Part shown: one piece after another, positions 1 to 7,394 of the stretch
How positions within the stretch are numbered: position 1 is the first letter of the stretch
How the letters are laid out: every line of letters begins with the position of its first letter
Origin: Spirochaetaceae bacterium
GTDB lineage: Bacteria; Spirochaetota; Spirochaetia; Treponematales; Breznakiellaceae
Direction of reading: 5' to 3'
Assembly: GCA_031265025.1 (NCBI GenBank)
Contig: JAISDF010000126.1
Location: forward strand, 1 to 7,572
DNA: 7,572 nucleotides
Notes under the pieces: generated by a model
Databases searched by the model: none
What the model was told of the DNA's origin: nothing
What the model saw: only the letters and a program-made list of their open reading frames with translations
Position numbers and translations under genes: made by a program

Positions 1-1370
1 TTGTCGTCAAGCCGCATCCCGGCCAGGGCGCTCGTGGGCGAAAGCATTTCCTTCATGCCCGGTCCGCCCCTGGGACCTTCATAGCGTATAACGACAACAT
101 CGCCGGGTTTTATTGCCCCGCCCATGATGGCGTCAAAGACCCCTTCCTCCGTGTCAAAAACCCGTGCCGGTCCTTCATGCCTGAGCATGGCCGGGGCCAC
201 GGCGCTCTGCTTGACCACCGCGCCCTGGGGGGCAAGATTGCCCCTGAGGACCGCAAGCCCTCCGGTCTTTGAATAGGGATTTTCTATGGGTCGTATTACT
301 TCGGTATTTTTGTTCCCGGCCCCCGCAAGGGCGTCGCCGAGAACGCCGTATACTGTCGGAGCCTCAAGGTCAAGGAGCTTCTTCTTCGCAAGCTCGGAAC
401 ACACCGCCGGTATGCCCCCCGCCGCGTGGAGGTCCTCTATGGCGCTGGGTCCGGCGGGCGAGAGCTTGCAGAGATTTGGCGTAACGGCGCTTATCCTGTT
501 AAGCAGCTCAAGGTCCAGTTTGAAACCCGCCTCGTTTGCCACCGCCGGAAGGTGGAGCGCCGTGTTGGTGGAGCAGCCCAGGGCCATGTCCAGGGCCAGG
601 GCGTTGAGAAAGGCCCTTTCGGTTAAAATCATTTTCGGCGTTATGTTCTTTTTAAGGACATCCATGACCAGCATGCCTGTTTTCTTGGCCAGGCGCAGCC
701 GCTCCGCCATGACCGCCGGTATGGTTCCGTTTCCCGGCAGGGCAAGGCCCAGGGCCTCGGTAACGCAGTTCATTGAATTGGCGGTAAACATCCCCGAACA
801 AGAACCGCAGCCCGGACAGGTTATGTCCTCAAGTTCGGCAAGCTCAGCCTCGCTCATCAGTCCCGCGCCCACGGCGCCCACAGCCTCAAAAATGGCGGTC
901 AGGGTCAGGGGCTTGCCGTCCCGCCTGCCCGCGAGCATGGGCCCCCCGGATACAAAGACCGAGGGAAGATTGAGCCTCGCGGCTGCCATGAGCATGCCGG
1001 GCACTATCTTGTCACAGTTGGGAATATAGATCATGGCGTCAAAGGCATGGGCCATGACCATACACTCTATGGAATCGGCTATGAGTTCCCTGGTAACGAG
1101 GGAATAGCGCATACCTTCATGGTTCATGGCGATTCCGTCGCATACCCCTATTACCGGAAACTGTACGGGCACGCCGCCGGCCATGCGCACCCCGTCCGCC
1201 GCTGCCCTGGCTACCGTGTCCAGGTGGACGTGGCCGGGTACGATCTCGCTTTTGGCTACGGCTATGCCGATGAGGGGCCTTTCAAATTCCTCATCAATAA
1301 AACCCAGGGCCTTAAAAAGGGAACGATGGGGGGCCCGTGCTATGCCCTTCTTTACCGAATCACTGCGCAT
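1..1370 (-). CDS. ilvD: Dihydroxyacid dehydratase IlvD, C-terminus cut by the window edge
   Basis: IlvD removes water from 2,3-dihydroxy-isovalerate and 2,3-dihydroxy-3-methylvalerate to give the 2-oxo acid precursors of valine and isoleucine; it is a cytoplasmic iron-sulfur enzyme. 456 codons are visible, with no stop before the left edge. The family is usually about 550-560 residues, so roughly 100 are missing. Recognisable blocks are the N-terminus MRSDSVKKGIARAPHRSL, EIVPGHVHLD (42-51), GVCDGIAMNHEGM (75-87), IPNCDKIVPGMLMAAARLN (116-134), CPGCGSCSGMFTANSMNC (185-202), LPGNGTIPAV (211-220) and GMKEMLSPTSALAGM (438-452). C119 and C191 are likely cluster ligands by family knowledge, with C77 another candidate. 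The residue equivalent to the first ligand Cys of the mycobacterial [2Fe-2S] type is Gly46, as in the E. coli-like PGHVHL type. The ATG at 1370 follows AAAGGAG by 6 nt, and leuB ends 28 nt upstream, so it is the visible distal gene of the operon. The call is secure. Confidence 0.97.
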   Translation of the reverse strand, partial: MRSDSVKKGIARAPHRSLFKALGFIDEEFERPLIGIAVAKSEIVPGHVHLDTVARAAADGVRMAGGVPVQFPVIGVCDGIAMNHEGMRYSLVTRELIADSIECMVMAHAFDAMIYIPNCDKIVPGMLMAAARLNLPSVFVSGGPMLAGRRDGKPLTLTAIFEAVGAVGAGLMSEAELAELEDITCPGCGSCSGMFTANSMNCVTEALGLALPGNGTIPAVMAERLRLAKKTGMLVMDVLKKNITPKMILTERAFLNALALDMALGCSTNTALHLPAVANEAGFKLDLELLNRISAVTPNLCKLSPAGPSAIEDLHAAGGIPAVCSELAKKKLLDLEAPTVYGVLGDALAGAGNKNTEVIRPIENPYSKTGGLAVLRGNLAPQGAVVKQSAVAPAMLRHEGPARVFDTEEGVFDAIMGGAIKPGDVVVIRYEGPRGGPGMKEMLSPTSALAGMRLDD

Positions 1371-1398
1371 GGTTTTCTCCTTTCTATTGAATTGAAAC

Positions 1399-2535
1399 TC
1401 AGGCCGGCCAGGGCGCGCTTTCAACGGCCTTGAGCACCGCGTCCGCCATGGCCCTGGTTCCCACAATGGTCTCCCTGACGCCGCTCTTTCCGGCTATGTC
1501 GGCGGTACGCAGCCCGCTGTCAAGGACCTGGTTGACCGCCGCCTCAATGAGCGCCGCCTCTTTTTCGAGGCCGAATGAATAGCGAAGCATCATCGCCCCT
1601 GAAAGTATGGCCGCCAGGGGATTGGCTATGTCCTTTCCCGCTATGTCCGGGGCGGAACCGTGTATGGGCTCGTACATGCCCATGATTGCTTTTCCGCCCG
1701 CGGCATCGGCGCTGCCCAGGCTCGCCGAAGGCAGCATGCCTATGGAACCGGTAAGCACCGACGCCTCATCGGAAAGAATGTCGCCGAACAGGTTCGAGGT
1801 AACAATGACGTCGAACTGTCCGGGATTGCGCACCAGTTGCATGGCGCAGTTATCGACATACATATAACTCGTTTCGATTAAAGGATATTCCTTTGCCATC
1901 TCTTCGGCAACTTCCCGCCAGAGCCTTGATGATTCAAGCACGTTGGACTTGTCAACCATGCAGAGCTTCTTCCGCCTTTTTGCCGCCGCCGCGTAGCCTG
2001 TGCGGAGCACCCGCTCTATTTCCTTCCGGGAATAGGTTTCGGTGTCAAAGGCGCTTGACCCGTCGGCGCTCCTTCCCCGTTCCCCAAAGTAAAGGCCGCC
2101 GGTAAGCTCCCGCACGATGAGCAGGTCAAAGCCCGGTTCGCCGCCGGGATGGGCCGCCGTGAGGACCTCGTCTTTTAAGGGACAGGCCGAGCGGAGCTGG
2201 GGCAAAAGAGAGGCCGGCCTGAGATTGGCAAATACGCCGAGGCCTTTGCGCAGGCCCAGGAGAGCCCGCTCGGGCCTGAGATCGCCGGGAAGTTTTTCCC
2301 ACTTGGGACCGCCCACAGCGCCCAGGAGCAGGGCGTCGCAATGGGCGGCCGTTTCCACAACGCCTTCGGGAAGGGGTACGCCGGTACTGTCTATGGCCCT
2401 GCCGCCGGCCTCAAGTTCAACATAATGAAACACATGACCCGCCTTATCGCCGACCGCGTCAAGAAGTTCCACCGCCGGGCCTGTAACCTCCGGCCCTATC
2501 CCGTCGCCGGGAATCAACGCTATTGAATAGTTCAT
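1399..2535 (-). CDS. leuB: 3-isopropylmalate dehydrogenase LeuB
   Basis: LeuB is an NAD-dependent oxidative decarboxylase converting 3-isopropylmalate to 4-methyl-2-oxopentanoate for leucine. In citramalate-route organisms it, or a paralog, also converts 3-methylmalate to 2-oxobutyrate. At 378 residues it is slightly longer than the usual 350-370. Visible family blocks are LIPGDGIGPEV (7-17), LLGAVGGPKW (70-79), the substrate-arginine block around R97 and R106, VRELTGGLYFG (141-151), K196 in VDKSNVL, D228 in YVDNCAMQLV, D252 and D256 in LFGDILSDEAS, and the nucleotide-binding YEPIHGSAPDIAGKDIANP (288-306). Part of the extra length is a Gly/Pro-containing stretch near residues 126-135, just before the VRELTGG strand. 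The start is clear: AGGAGG lies 9 nt upstream, inside the end of cimA, and the ATG shares ATGA with the cimA TGA, which suggests translational coupling. It lies next to cimA rather than leuCD. Confidence 0.97.
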   Translation of the reverse strand: MNYSIALIPGDGIGPEVTGPAVELLDAVGDKAGHVFHYVELEAGGRAIDSTGVPLPEGVVETAAHCDALLLGAVGGPKWEKLPGDLRPERALLGLRKGLGVFANLRPASLLPQLRSACPLKDEVLTAAHPGGEPGFDLLIVRELTGGLYFGERGRSADGSSAFDTETYSRKEIERVLRTGYAAAAKRRKKLCMVDKSNVLESSRLWREVAEEMAKEYPLIETSYMYVDNCAMQLVRNPGQFDVIVTSNLFGDILSDEASVLTGSIGMLPSASLGSADAAGGKAIMGMYEPIHGSAPDIAGKDIANPLAAILSGAMMLRYSFGLEKEAALIEAAVNQVLDSGLRTADIAGKSGVRETIVGTRAMADAVLKAVESAPWPA

Positions 2536-4208
2536 GCTGTCTTTCCTCCTGTGCCGCCGGCTTCGTTGTCAATGATGAGTTTATATTCTATTGAATCAAC
2601 CAGCGCCGCGCGGCTCGCGTCAATGATGTCGTCCGAGACGCCTACCGTGCTCCAACTGCGGAGGCCGTCGGTTGATTCTATAAGCACCCTGACCTTCGCC
2701 GCCGTGGCTTCATTACCGTCTATGACCCTGACCTTGTAATCCAAAAGGCGCACCTGCTTCAATTCAGCGTAGAAATGAACCAGCGCCCGGCGCAGCGCCC
2801 CGTCCAGGGCGTGAACCGGGCCGTTTCCCTCGGCGGCGGCTATCTCGTCCCTGCCGTCAACAAGCACCTTGACCCACGCGTGAGAACAGGCTATGGAACT
2901 GCCTGTGGGATGTTCGCTCACCACTCTGTAGGCGAGAATTTTGAACAGGGGTTTGTACGCCGCCTTTGCCCCGGCGGAAGACTTTGCCTGGGATTCGGCG
3001 ATGAGACGCCTGACCAGAAGTTCAAAGCTGGCGTCCGCGCCTTCAAACTGCCAGCCCGCCGCTTCAAGCTCCTTGACTTTTTCGGAAAGCAGTACGGTAA
3101 GAGGATGGTCCCTGGTAACCGAAGGGTCTATCTTCCTCACCCTTTCGGCAATGGCCGAGCGGCCTCCCGTCTCACTCACGGGGAAATGGCGGCTGTTGCC
3201 TACCAGAGCAGGTTCTATGTGTTCAAAGGAACGGCTCACCTTGAGTATGCCGTCGGCGTGCATGCCCGCCTTGTGGACAAAGGCCTGATGCCCCACATAG
3301 GGCATGTTGTCGGGGACCGCCACATTGGCGGCCTCGGCTACTTTCCAGGTCAGCTCTGTAAGACGCGCCAGCTTCCCCGGTGGAAGGCAGGTCTTTTTCA
3401 GTTTTATTTCTATCGAAGGAATAAGCGCCGCCAGGGCGGTATTGCCGCAGCGTTCCCCAAAACCGACCAGGGTTCCCTGCACATGGGTACAGCCCGCCTC
3501 AACGGCCGTAACCGTATTGGCGCAGGCCATGCCCGCGTCGTTATGCGCATGAATGCCGATCCGTATCCCCGTGCCTTTGGCGGAAGCGCCCCGGCCGGAA
3601 GGCGAAGCAAGATGAGCGAGGGCCTTTTTCGCGGCGGCGCTTCCCCTGGCGACGCAGTCAGGGAAACTCCCGCCGTTGGTATCGCAGAGTACAATGCAGC
3701 CGGCCCCGGCTCCGGCGGCGGCTTTCAGTGTCGAGAGGGCGTAAGCGGGATTGGCTTTCCAGCCGTCAAAGAAATGCTCGGCGTCAAATATCACCGTCCT
3801 CCCCCGTTCCCTGAGGAACGCGACCGTCTCCGCTATCATGGCGATATTTTCATCAAGGCCGGCGCGGAGCACTTCGGTAACATGGAGATCCCAGCTCTTG
3901 CCGAAAATCACCACAGCCTCGGTCCCGGCCGCCAGCAGGCTTTTCAACTGGCCGTCCTTTTCGGGCGTGATTCCCTTCTTCCTGGTGGAACCGAAGGCGC
4001 AGAGTTTCGCGTGACGGAGCTTCAGTGAAGAAGCGAGGCGGAAAAATTCAAGATCCTTGGGATTGCTCCCCGGATTCCCCGCCTCTATCCAGGCAACGCC
4101 GAGTTCGTCAAGGGCCTCGGTTATCGCTATCTTGTCCCGCACCGAAAAACTTATGCGTTCTCCCTGGGAACCGTCCCTGAGAGTGGTATCGAGTATTTCT
4201 ATCTTCAT
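2532..4208 (-). CDS. cimA: (R)-citramalate synthase CimA
   Basis: CimA condenses pyruvate with acetyl-CoA to (R)-citramalate, the first step of the threonine-independent route to 2-oxobutyrate and isoleucine. The 558 residues begin with a DRE-TIM barrel: EILDTTLRDGSQGE (4-17), WIEAGNPGSNPKDLEFF (40-56), and the metal-binding GIHAHNDAG (218-226), with GFGERCGNTAL (249-259) after it. The central helical region contains PYVGHQAFVHKAGMHADGIL (303-322). A C-terminal LeuA-dimer-type regulatory domain covers about 420-545. The SQGERISFSVRDK start, the GNPGSNPKD block and the FVHKAGMHADGI block mark the long citramalate synthase family as opposed to LeuA (GEQSPG) or homocitrate synthase. A stretch at about 201-215 (SPSGRGASAKGTG) looks like an insertion before the HAHND strand. 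The ATG lies 7 nt after the leuA stop, and a GAGG Shine-Dalgarno overlaps that stop. Substrate choice is inferred from family resemblance and operon context. Confidence 0.92.
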   Translation of the reverse strand: MKIEILDTTLRDGSQGERISFSVRDKIAITEALDELGVAWIEAGNPGSNPKDLEFFRLASSLKLRHAKLCAFGSTRKKGITPEKDGQLKSLLAAGTEAVVIFGKSWDLHVTEVLRAGLDENIAMIAETVAFLRERGRTVIFDAEHFFDGWKANPAYALSTLKAAAGAGAGCIVLCDTNGGSFPDCVARGSAAAKKALAHLASPSGRGASAKGTGIRIGIHAHNDAGMACANTVTAVEAGCTHVQGTLVGFGERCGNTALAALIPSIEIKLKKTCLPPGKLARLTELTWKVAEAANVAVPDNMPYVGHQAFVHKAGMHADGILKVSRSFEHIEPALVGNSRHFPVSETGGRSAIAERVRKIDPSVTRDHPLTVLLSEKVKELEAAGWQFEGADASFELLVRRLIAESQAKSSAGAKAAYKPLFKILAYRVVSEHPTGSSIACSHAWVKVLVDGRDEIAAAEGNGPVHALDGALRRALVHFYAELKQVRLLDYKVRVIDGNEATAAKVRVLIESTDGLRSWSTVGVSDDIIDASRAALVDSIEYKLIIDNEAGGTGGKTA

Positions 4209-4215
4209 CCCTGCC

Positions 4216-5757
4216 TCATTTGGACGCTCCGGCCTCGAGGTCCCATTCCATTGCGTTGATTGCCGAAAGGTAGGCCTTGATTGACGACTCTATCACATCG
4301 GTCGAAACTCCCCTGCCGTTCCAGTGCCGTCCGTCCTTGCTTATTTTTACTATGGTTTCTCCCTGCGACGATGAACCGCCGGTAATCGCGCCAATCTCGT
4401 ACAGGTCCAGTTCCGGCTCCCTGCCTGTGATGTGGTTTATGGCCTTAAAGATTGAATCAATGGGGCCGTCTCCCATGGAAACTTCCTTTTGGATTGAACC
4501 GTCTTTATGCTGAAGCCTGACGGTGCCCGAAGCGCCGAGGGCCGAGCCTGTGTTTACCGCCCAGTGTTCAAGATGCCAGGTCTCAGGCGCCTTGGCCGCC
4601 GTGTCCATCACCAGGGCTTCTATGTCCCGGTCGCTTACCACTTTTTTCTTGTCGGCCAGGTCCTTGAACTGGGCAAAAACCGTCTCAAGGGTCTGGGTAT
4701 CAACAGTAAAGCCAAGCTCCTTGAGCCGTTCCTCAAAGGCATGGCGGCCCGAATGTTTGCCGAGTACCATCTGGTTCTTCGAGATACCCACAGACTCAGG
4801 GGTCATAATCTCATAGGTAGTCCGGTTCATGAGAACGCCGTGCTGGTGTATGCCGGCCTCATGGGCAAAGGCATTGTCCCCCACTATGGCCTTGTTAGGT
4901 TGAACCTTGACGCCGGTAACCTGGGTCACCAGCCGGCTCAACCCGTAGAGCTGGGTTGCGTCAACGCGGGTATCGGCTTTAAGGAAATCCCCGCGCACCC
5001 TTAGGGCCATGACGATTTCCTCAAGGGAAGCGTTGCCCGCCCGCTCGCCTATGCCGTTGACAGTACACTCAATCTGGTCTGCCCCGGCTGCCACCGCCGC
5101 AAGGCTGTTGGCCACCGCGAGGCCGAGGTCATCGTGCGTGTGCACGGAGAACACGGCCTTTTCCGCGCCGGGGGTATGTTCTTTCACATAACGGACCAGG
5201 GCGCCGAATTCGCCGGGAACAGCGTAGCCCACCGTATCGGGTATGTTCACCGTCGTCGCCCCGGCCGCTATGGCTTCGCCAAACACCCGGCACAGAAAAT
5301 CAGGATCGCTCCTCGACGCGTCTTCGGCGGAGAATTCTATATCCGAACAGAATTTTTTCGCGTACCTGACCGAGGCGGCGGCCTGCTCAAGCACCTGACC
5401 GGAAGTCATCTTGAGCTTGTATTCCATGTGTATGGGGGAAGTGGCGAGAAAGATGTGTAGGCGGGGACGGGCGGCTTTCCCAAGCGCCTCGCGGGCCGCG
5501 TCAATGTCCGTTTCCAGTGAACGGCACAGGCCCGCCACAGAGCAGTTCCTGATGACACCGGCGATGTTCTTTACCGACTCAAGATCGCCGGGGCTTGACG
5601 CGGGAAACCCGGCCTCGATGACGTCAACGCCGAGCTTCTCAATGCGCCGCGCGACCTCCAGTTTTTCCTTGGGATTCATGCTGCAGCCCGGCGACTGTTC
5701 GCCGTCCCTGAGCGTTGTGTCAAATATCCTGATGATGCGATTCGCGTTTACAGACAT
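4216..5757 (-). CDS. leuA: 2-isopropylmalate synthase LeuA
   Basis: LeuA condenses 2-ketoisovalerate with acetyl-CoA in the first committed step of leucine synthesis. Its 513 residues match the usual length of the bacterial type. Visible blocks are IRIFDTTLRDGEQSPG (9-24; D18 a metal ligand by family), VIEAGFPASSPGD (46-58), the metal-binding HTHDDLGLAVANS (206-218; H206 and H208), NGIGERAGNASLEE (234-247), KAIVGDNAFAHEAGIHQHGV (289-308), and LGKHSGRHAF (332-341). The C-terminal allosteric leucine-binding domain (about 378-505) carries GDGPIDSIFKAI (429-440), AITGGSSSQGE (457-467) and GRGVSTDVIESSIKAYLSAIN (481-501, with the usual family residues), so leucine feedback inhibition is expected. 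The ATG at 5757 follows an AGGGAGAA Shine-Dalgarno. The gene begins 20 nt after ilvC and ends 7 nt before its paralog cimA. The HTHDD and GEQSPG signatures separate it from that neighbour. Confidence 0.97.
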   Translation of the reverse strand: MSVNANRIIRIFDTTLRDGEQSPGCSMNPKEKLEVARRIEKLGVDVIEAGFPASSPGDLESVKNIAGVIRNCSVAGLCRSLETDIDAAREALGKAARPRLHIFLATSPIHMEYKLKMTSGQVLEQAAASVRYAKKFCSDIEFSAEDASRSDPDFLCRVFGEAIAAGATTVNIPDTVGYAVPGEFGALVRYVKEHTPGAEKAVFSVHTHDDLGLAVANSLAAVAAGADQIECTVNGIGERAGNASLEEIVMALRVRGDFLKADTRVDATQLYGLSRLVTQVTGVKVQPNKAIVGDNAFAHEAGIHQHGVLMNRTTYEIMTPESVGISKNQMVLGKHSGRHAFEERLKELGFTVDTQTLETVFAQFKDLADKKKVVSDRDIEALVMDTAAKAPETWHLEHWAVNTGSALGASGTVRLQHKDGSIQKEVSMGDGPIDSIFKAINHITGREPELDLYEIGAITGGSSSQGETIVKISKDGRHWNGRGVSTDVIESSIKAYLSAINAMEWDLEAGASK

Positions 5758-5777
5758 ACAAATTCTCCCTGTACCTT

Positions 5778-6782
5778 TTACTTCTCCTCGTTCTTTTTTA
5801 TCCAGCCCATCATGGAACGGAGTTCCTTTCCTACTTTTTCAATGGGATGCTCCGCCTCAATGGCCCGCATACGGTTAAAGTTGGGACGGTTCACCTGATT
5901 TTCCAGTATCCATTCCCTGGCAAACTTGCCGTTCTGAATTTCCTTTAACACCTGGCGCATGGCGTCTTTCGTTTTACCGGTGATAATCCTGGGCCCGCTC
6001 ACATAGTCGCCGTATTCGGCGGTATCCGAGATTGAATAGCGCATAAAGCTCAGGCCCCCCCGGTTCACCAGGTCAATAATGAGCTTCATTTCGTGCATTA
6101 CCTCAAAGTAGGCACTTTCCGGTTGATAGCCCGCTTCCACCAGCACTTCATAGCCCGCCTTCATCAGGGCGGAAACGCCGCCGCAGAGCACGGCCTGTTC
6201 GCCGAAAAGGTCGGTCTCGGTTTCTTCCTTAAAAGTGGTTTCGAGAACCCCGGCCCGCGCGCCGCCTATGGCCGCCGCATAGGCAAGGCCCAGGCGCTTG
6301 GCGTCTCCCGACGCGTCCTGGTAAACCGCGACGAGGCAGGGTACGCCGGCGCCGGCAAGATACTGCTCGCGCACCGTGTGTCCGGGACCCTTGGGGGCGA
6401 TCATCACCACGTTAATATCAGGAGGCGGCGTAATCTGTCCAAAGTGAATATTAAAGCCGTGGGCAAACGCCAGGGTCTTGCCCGGTTTAAGAGCGCTCTT
6501 TATCGATTCGGTATAGAGCCTGGCCTGCTTTTCATCATTGATAAGAATCATGATGAAATCTGCTACCTCGGCGGCTTCCCTGGCGGTCTTTACCGTAAGG
6601 CCTGAATCTTCGGCCTTCTTCCAGGAGGCGGAACCTTCGTAGAGCCCCACAATGACCTTCAGGCCCGACTCCTTGGCGTTAAGGGCATGGGCATGTCCCT
6701 GGGAACCGTAGCCTATAACGGCGATGGTCTTGCCCTTGAGGGCCCCCAGATCACAATCTTTTTCGTAGTACATTAAAGCCAT
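5778..6782 (-). CDS. ilvC: Ketol-acid reductoisomerase IlvC (class I, short form)
   Basis: IlvC isomerises and reduces acetolactate or acetohydroxybutyrate to the 2,3-dihydroxy acids of the valine and isoleucine pathways, using Mg2+ and a nicotinamide cofactor. With the start at 6782 it has 334 residues, the normal class I length. The reading frame stays open to 6854, but the in-frame ATG at 6782 has a strong GAGGAGG 4 nt upstream and matches the family N-terminus (YYEKDCDL). A Rossmann fold carries GYGSQGHAHALN (24-35). Catalytic blocks are FAHGFNIHFGQ, MIAPKGPGH (Lys), ETTFKEETETDLFGEQAVLCGG (Asp and Glu metal ligands), MHEMKLIIDLV and RYSISDTAEYGDYVSGPR. The cofactor-specificity loop reads LYEGSASW (47-54), where many homologues have LRPGSKSW: the Arg is Tyr and the next residue is Glu, while both Ser remain. 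This may shift preference toward NADH. It lies 93 nt after ilvN and 20 nt before leuA. Confidence 0.98.
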   Translation of the reverse strand: MALMYYEKDCDLGALKGKTIAVIGYGSQGHAHALNAKESGLKVIVGLYEGSASWKKAEDSGLTVKTAREAAEVADFIMILINDEKQARLYTESIKSALKPGKTLAFAHGFNIHFGQITPPPDINVVMIAPKGPGHTVREQYLAGAGVPCLVAVYQDASGDAKRLGLAYAAAIGGARAGVLETTFKEETETDLFGEQAVLCGGVSALMKAGYEVLVEAGYQPESAYFEVMHEMKLIIDLVNRGGLSFMRYSISDTAEYGDYVSGPRIITGKTKDAMRQVLKEIQNGKFAREWILENQVNRPNFNRMRAIEAEHPIEKVGKELRSMMGWIKKNEEK

Positions 6783-6786
6783 AATT

Positions 6787-6793
6787 CCTCCTC
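6787..6793 (-). promoter_or_regulatory. Shine-Dalgarno of ilvC, fixing its start
   Basis: Read on the minus strand, GAGGAGG is followed by AATT and the ATG at 6782. This strong site selects that ATG over the upstream in-frame codon at 6854. Its first base directly abuts the 3' arm of the hairpin at 6794-6815, so access to the site could depend on that hairpin. Confidence 0.85.
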
Positions 6794-6815
6794 GAAAAAG
6801 CCCTGAGGCTTTTTC
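6794..6815 (-). terminator. Hairpin between ilvN and ilvC, possible weak terminator or attenuator
   Basis: A perfect 9-bp inverted repeat (GAAAAAGCC / GGCTTTTTC) with a 4-nt loop is seen directly. On the minus-strand RNA it has an A-run on the 5' arm and a U5 run on the 3' arm, the shape of a small intrinsic terminator. However, only 3 G-C pairs form the core next to the loop, and the U-run is followed by CGAGG. It sits between the ilvN stop and the ilvC Shine-Dalgarno, touching the latter. It may lower read-through into ilvC, protect the downstream mRNA, or hold the Shine-Dalgarno open. The repeat is certain and the function is inferred. Confidence 0.5.
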
Positions 6816-6830
6816 ATATTGGTGAGTGTC

Positions 6831-6874
6831 CGGTAATTGTCTTACAGAGGCCAAAGGCCGCCGCGCAATTGCCG
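6831..6874 (-). other. Possible nested stem-loop just after the ilvN stop
   Basis: On the minus strand, CGGCAATT just after the ilvN stop can pair with AATTACCG about 30 nt later, with one A-C mismatch. Between them lies a GGCC-TTT-GGCC hairpin. Together with the hairpin at 6794-6815, this makes the 93-nt ilvN-ilvC gap rich in potential structure. I recognise no riboswitch or T-box consensus in it. The pairing could be chance. Confidence 0.25.
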
Positions 6875-6875
6875 G

Positions 6876-7394
6876 TTAGTTACTAATGTTTAGTACGGAA
6901 GATACGGAAAGTATCCTGGCCCCGCGCTCCAGGGCTACAAGGCCGGTGCGGGCAAGTTCGAGAACGCCATAGGGACGGAGAAGCAGAATAAGGCCGTTAA
7001 GTTTTTCTATATCGCCTGTGGCCTCAATGGTAATGGTGGTGGAAGAAACATCAATAACCCTGGAACGGAAAATCCCGGCTATCTCTATGACCGCCGGACG
7101 GGTCTCTTCGCCGGCGCTGATCTTGACCAGCATGATTTCCCGCCGCAGACATGAAGAAGGGTCCAGTTGGCGGACAGAAATAACATCCACCAGTTTTTCG
7201 AGCTGCTTGATTATCTGTTCGAGCACCGGATCCGCCCCGGTCACCGCGATAGTCATACGTGAAACAGAAGGATCTTCCGTTTCCCCGACAGTCAGACTGT
7301 CAATATTGAATCCGCGGCGGCTGAAGAGACCTGACACCCGGCTGAGCGTCCCTGCCCGGTTTTCCACCAGAACGGACACCACATGCTGCCTCAT
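6876..7394 (-). CDS. ilvN: Acetohydroxyacid synthase small (regulatory) subunit IlvN
   Basis: This is the regulatory subunit of acetolactate/acetohydroxyacid synthase. It binds valine and activates the catalytic subunit IlvB. With the ATG at 7394 it has 172 residues, within the usual 160-175. An N-terminal ACT domain (about 4-78) carries VLVENRAGTLSRVSGLFSRR and then GFNIDSLTVG, the family signature. The C-terminal small-subunit domain (about 85-158) includes REIMLVKISA and the IFRSRVIDVSSTTITIEATG stretch. The frame stays open upstream to a GTG at 7565, but a start there would overlap the divergent gene and add 57 residues unlike the family. The ATG at 7394 has GGGGGA 5 nt upstream. IlvB is not next to it: the gene upstream is divergent, so IlvN is the first gene of this operon and its partner must be elsewhere. 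Either IlvN or IlvH would be an acceptable name. Confidence 0.95.
   Translation of the reverse strand: MRQHVVSVLVENRAGTLSRVSGLFSRRGFNIDSLTVGETEDPSVSRMTIAVTGADPVLEQIIKQLEKLVDVISVRQLDPSSCLRREIMLVKISAGEETRPAVIEIAGIFRSRVIDVSSTTITIEATGDIEKLNGLILLLRPYGVLELARTGLVALERGARILSVSSVLNISN

Noticed and set aside
286..1029. A 247-codon open frame on the plus strand opposite ilvD
   Set aside because: It is antisense to a well-conserved IlvD and is Ser/Ala/Pro/Arg-rich with no recognisable domain. It is a shadow frame.
1..1370. IlvD lacking the PC-N ligand Cys of the mycobacterial type
   Set aside because: The PGHVHL form is the normal alternative seen in E. coli-like IlvD proteins, so it is not an anomaly.
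2775..4028. A 417-codon open frame on the plus strand opposite cimA
   Set aside because: It is fully antisense to a clear CimA and arises from GC-biased codons. Its translation is rich in Arg, Gly and Pro and shows no family motifs.
6783..6854. Longer ilvC start at 6854
   Set aside because: The 24 extra residues are not family-like and would translate through the hairpin. The ATG at 6782 has a strong Shine-Dalgarno.
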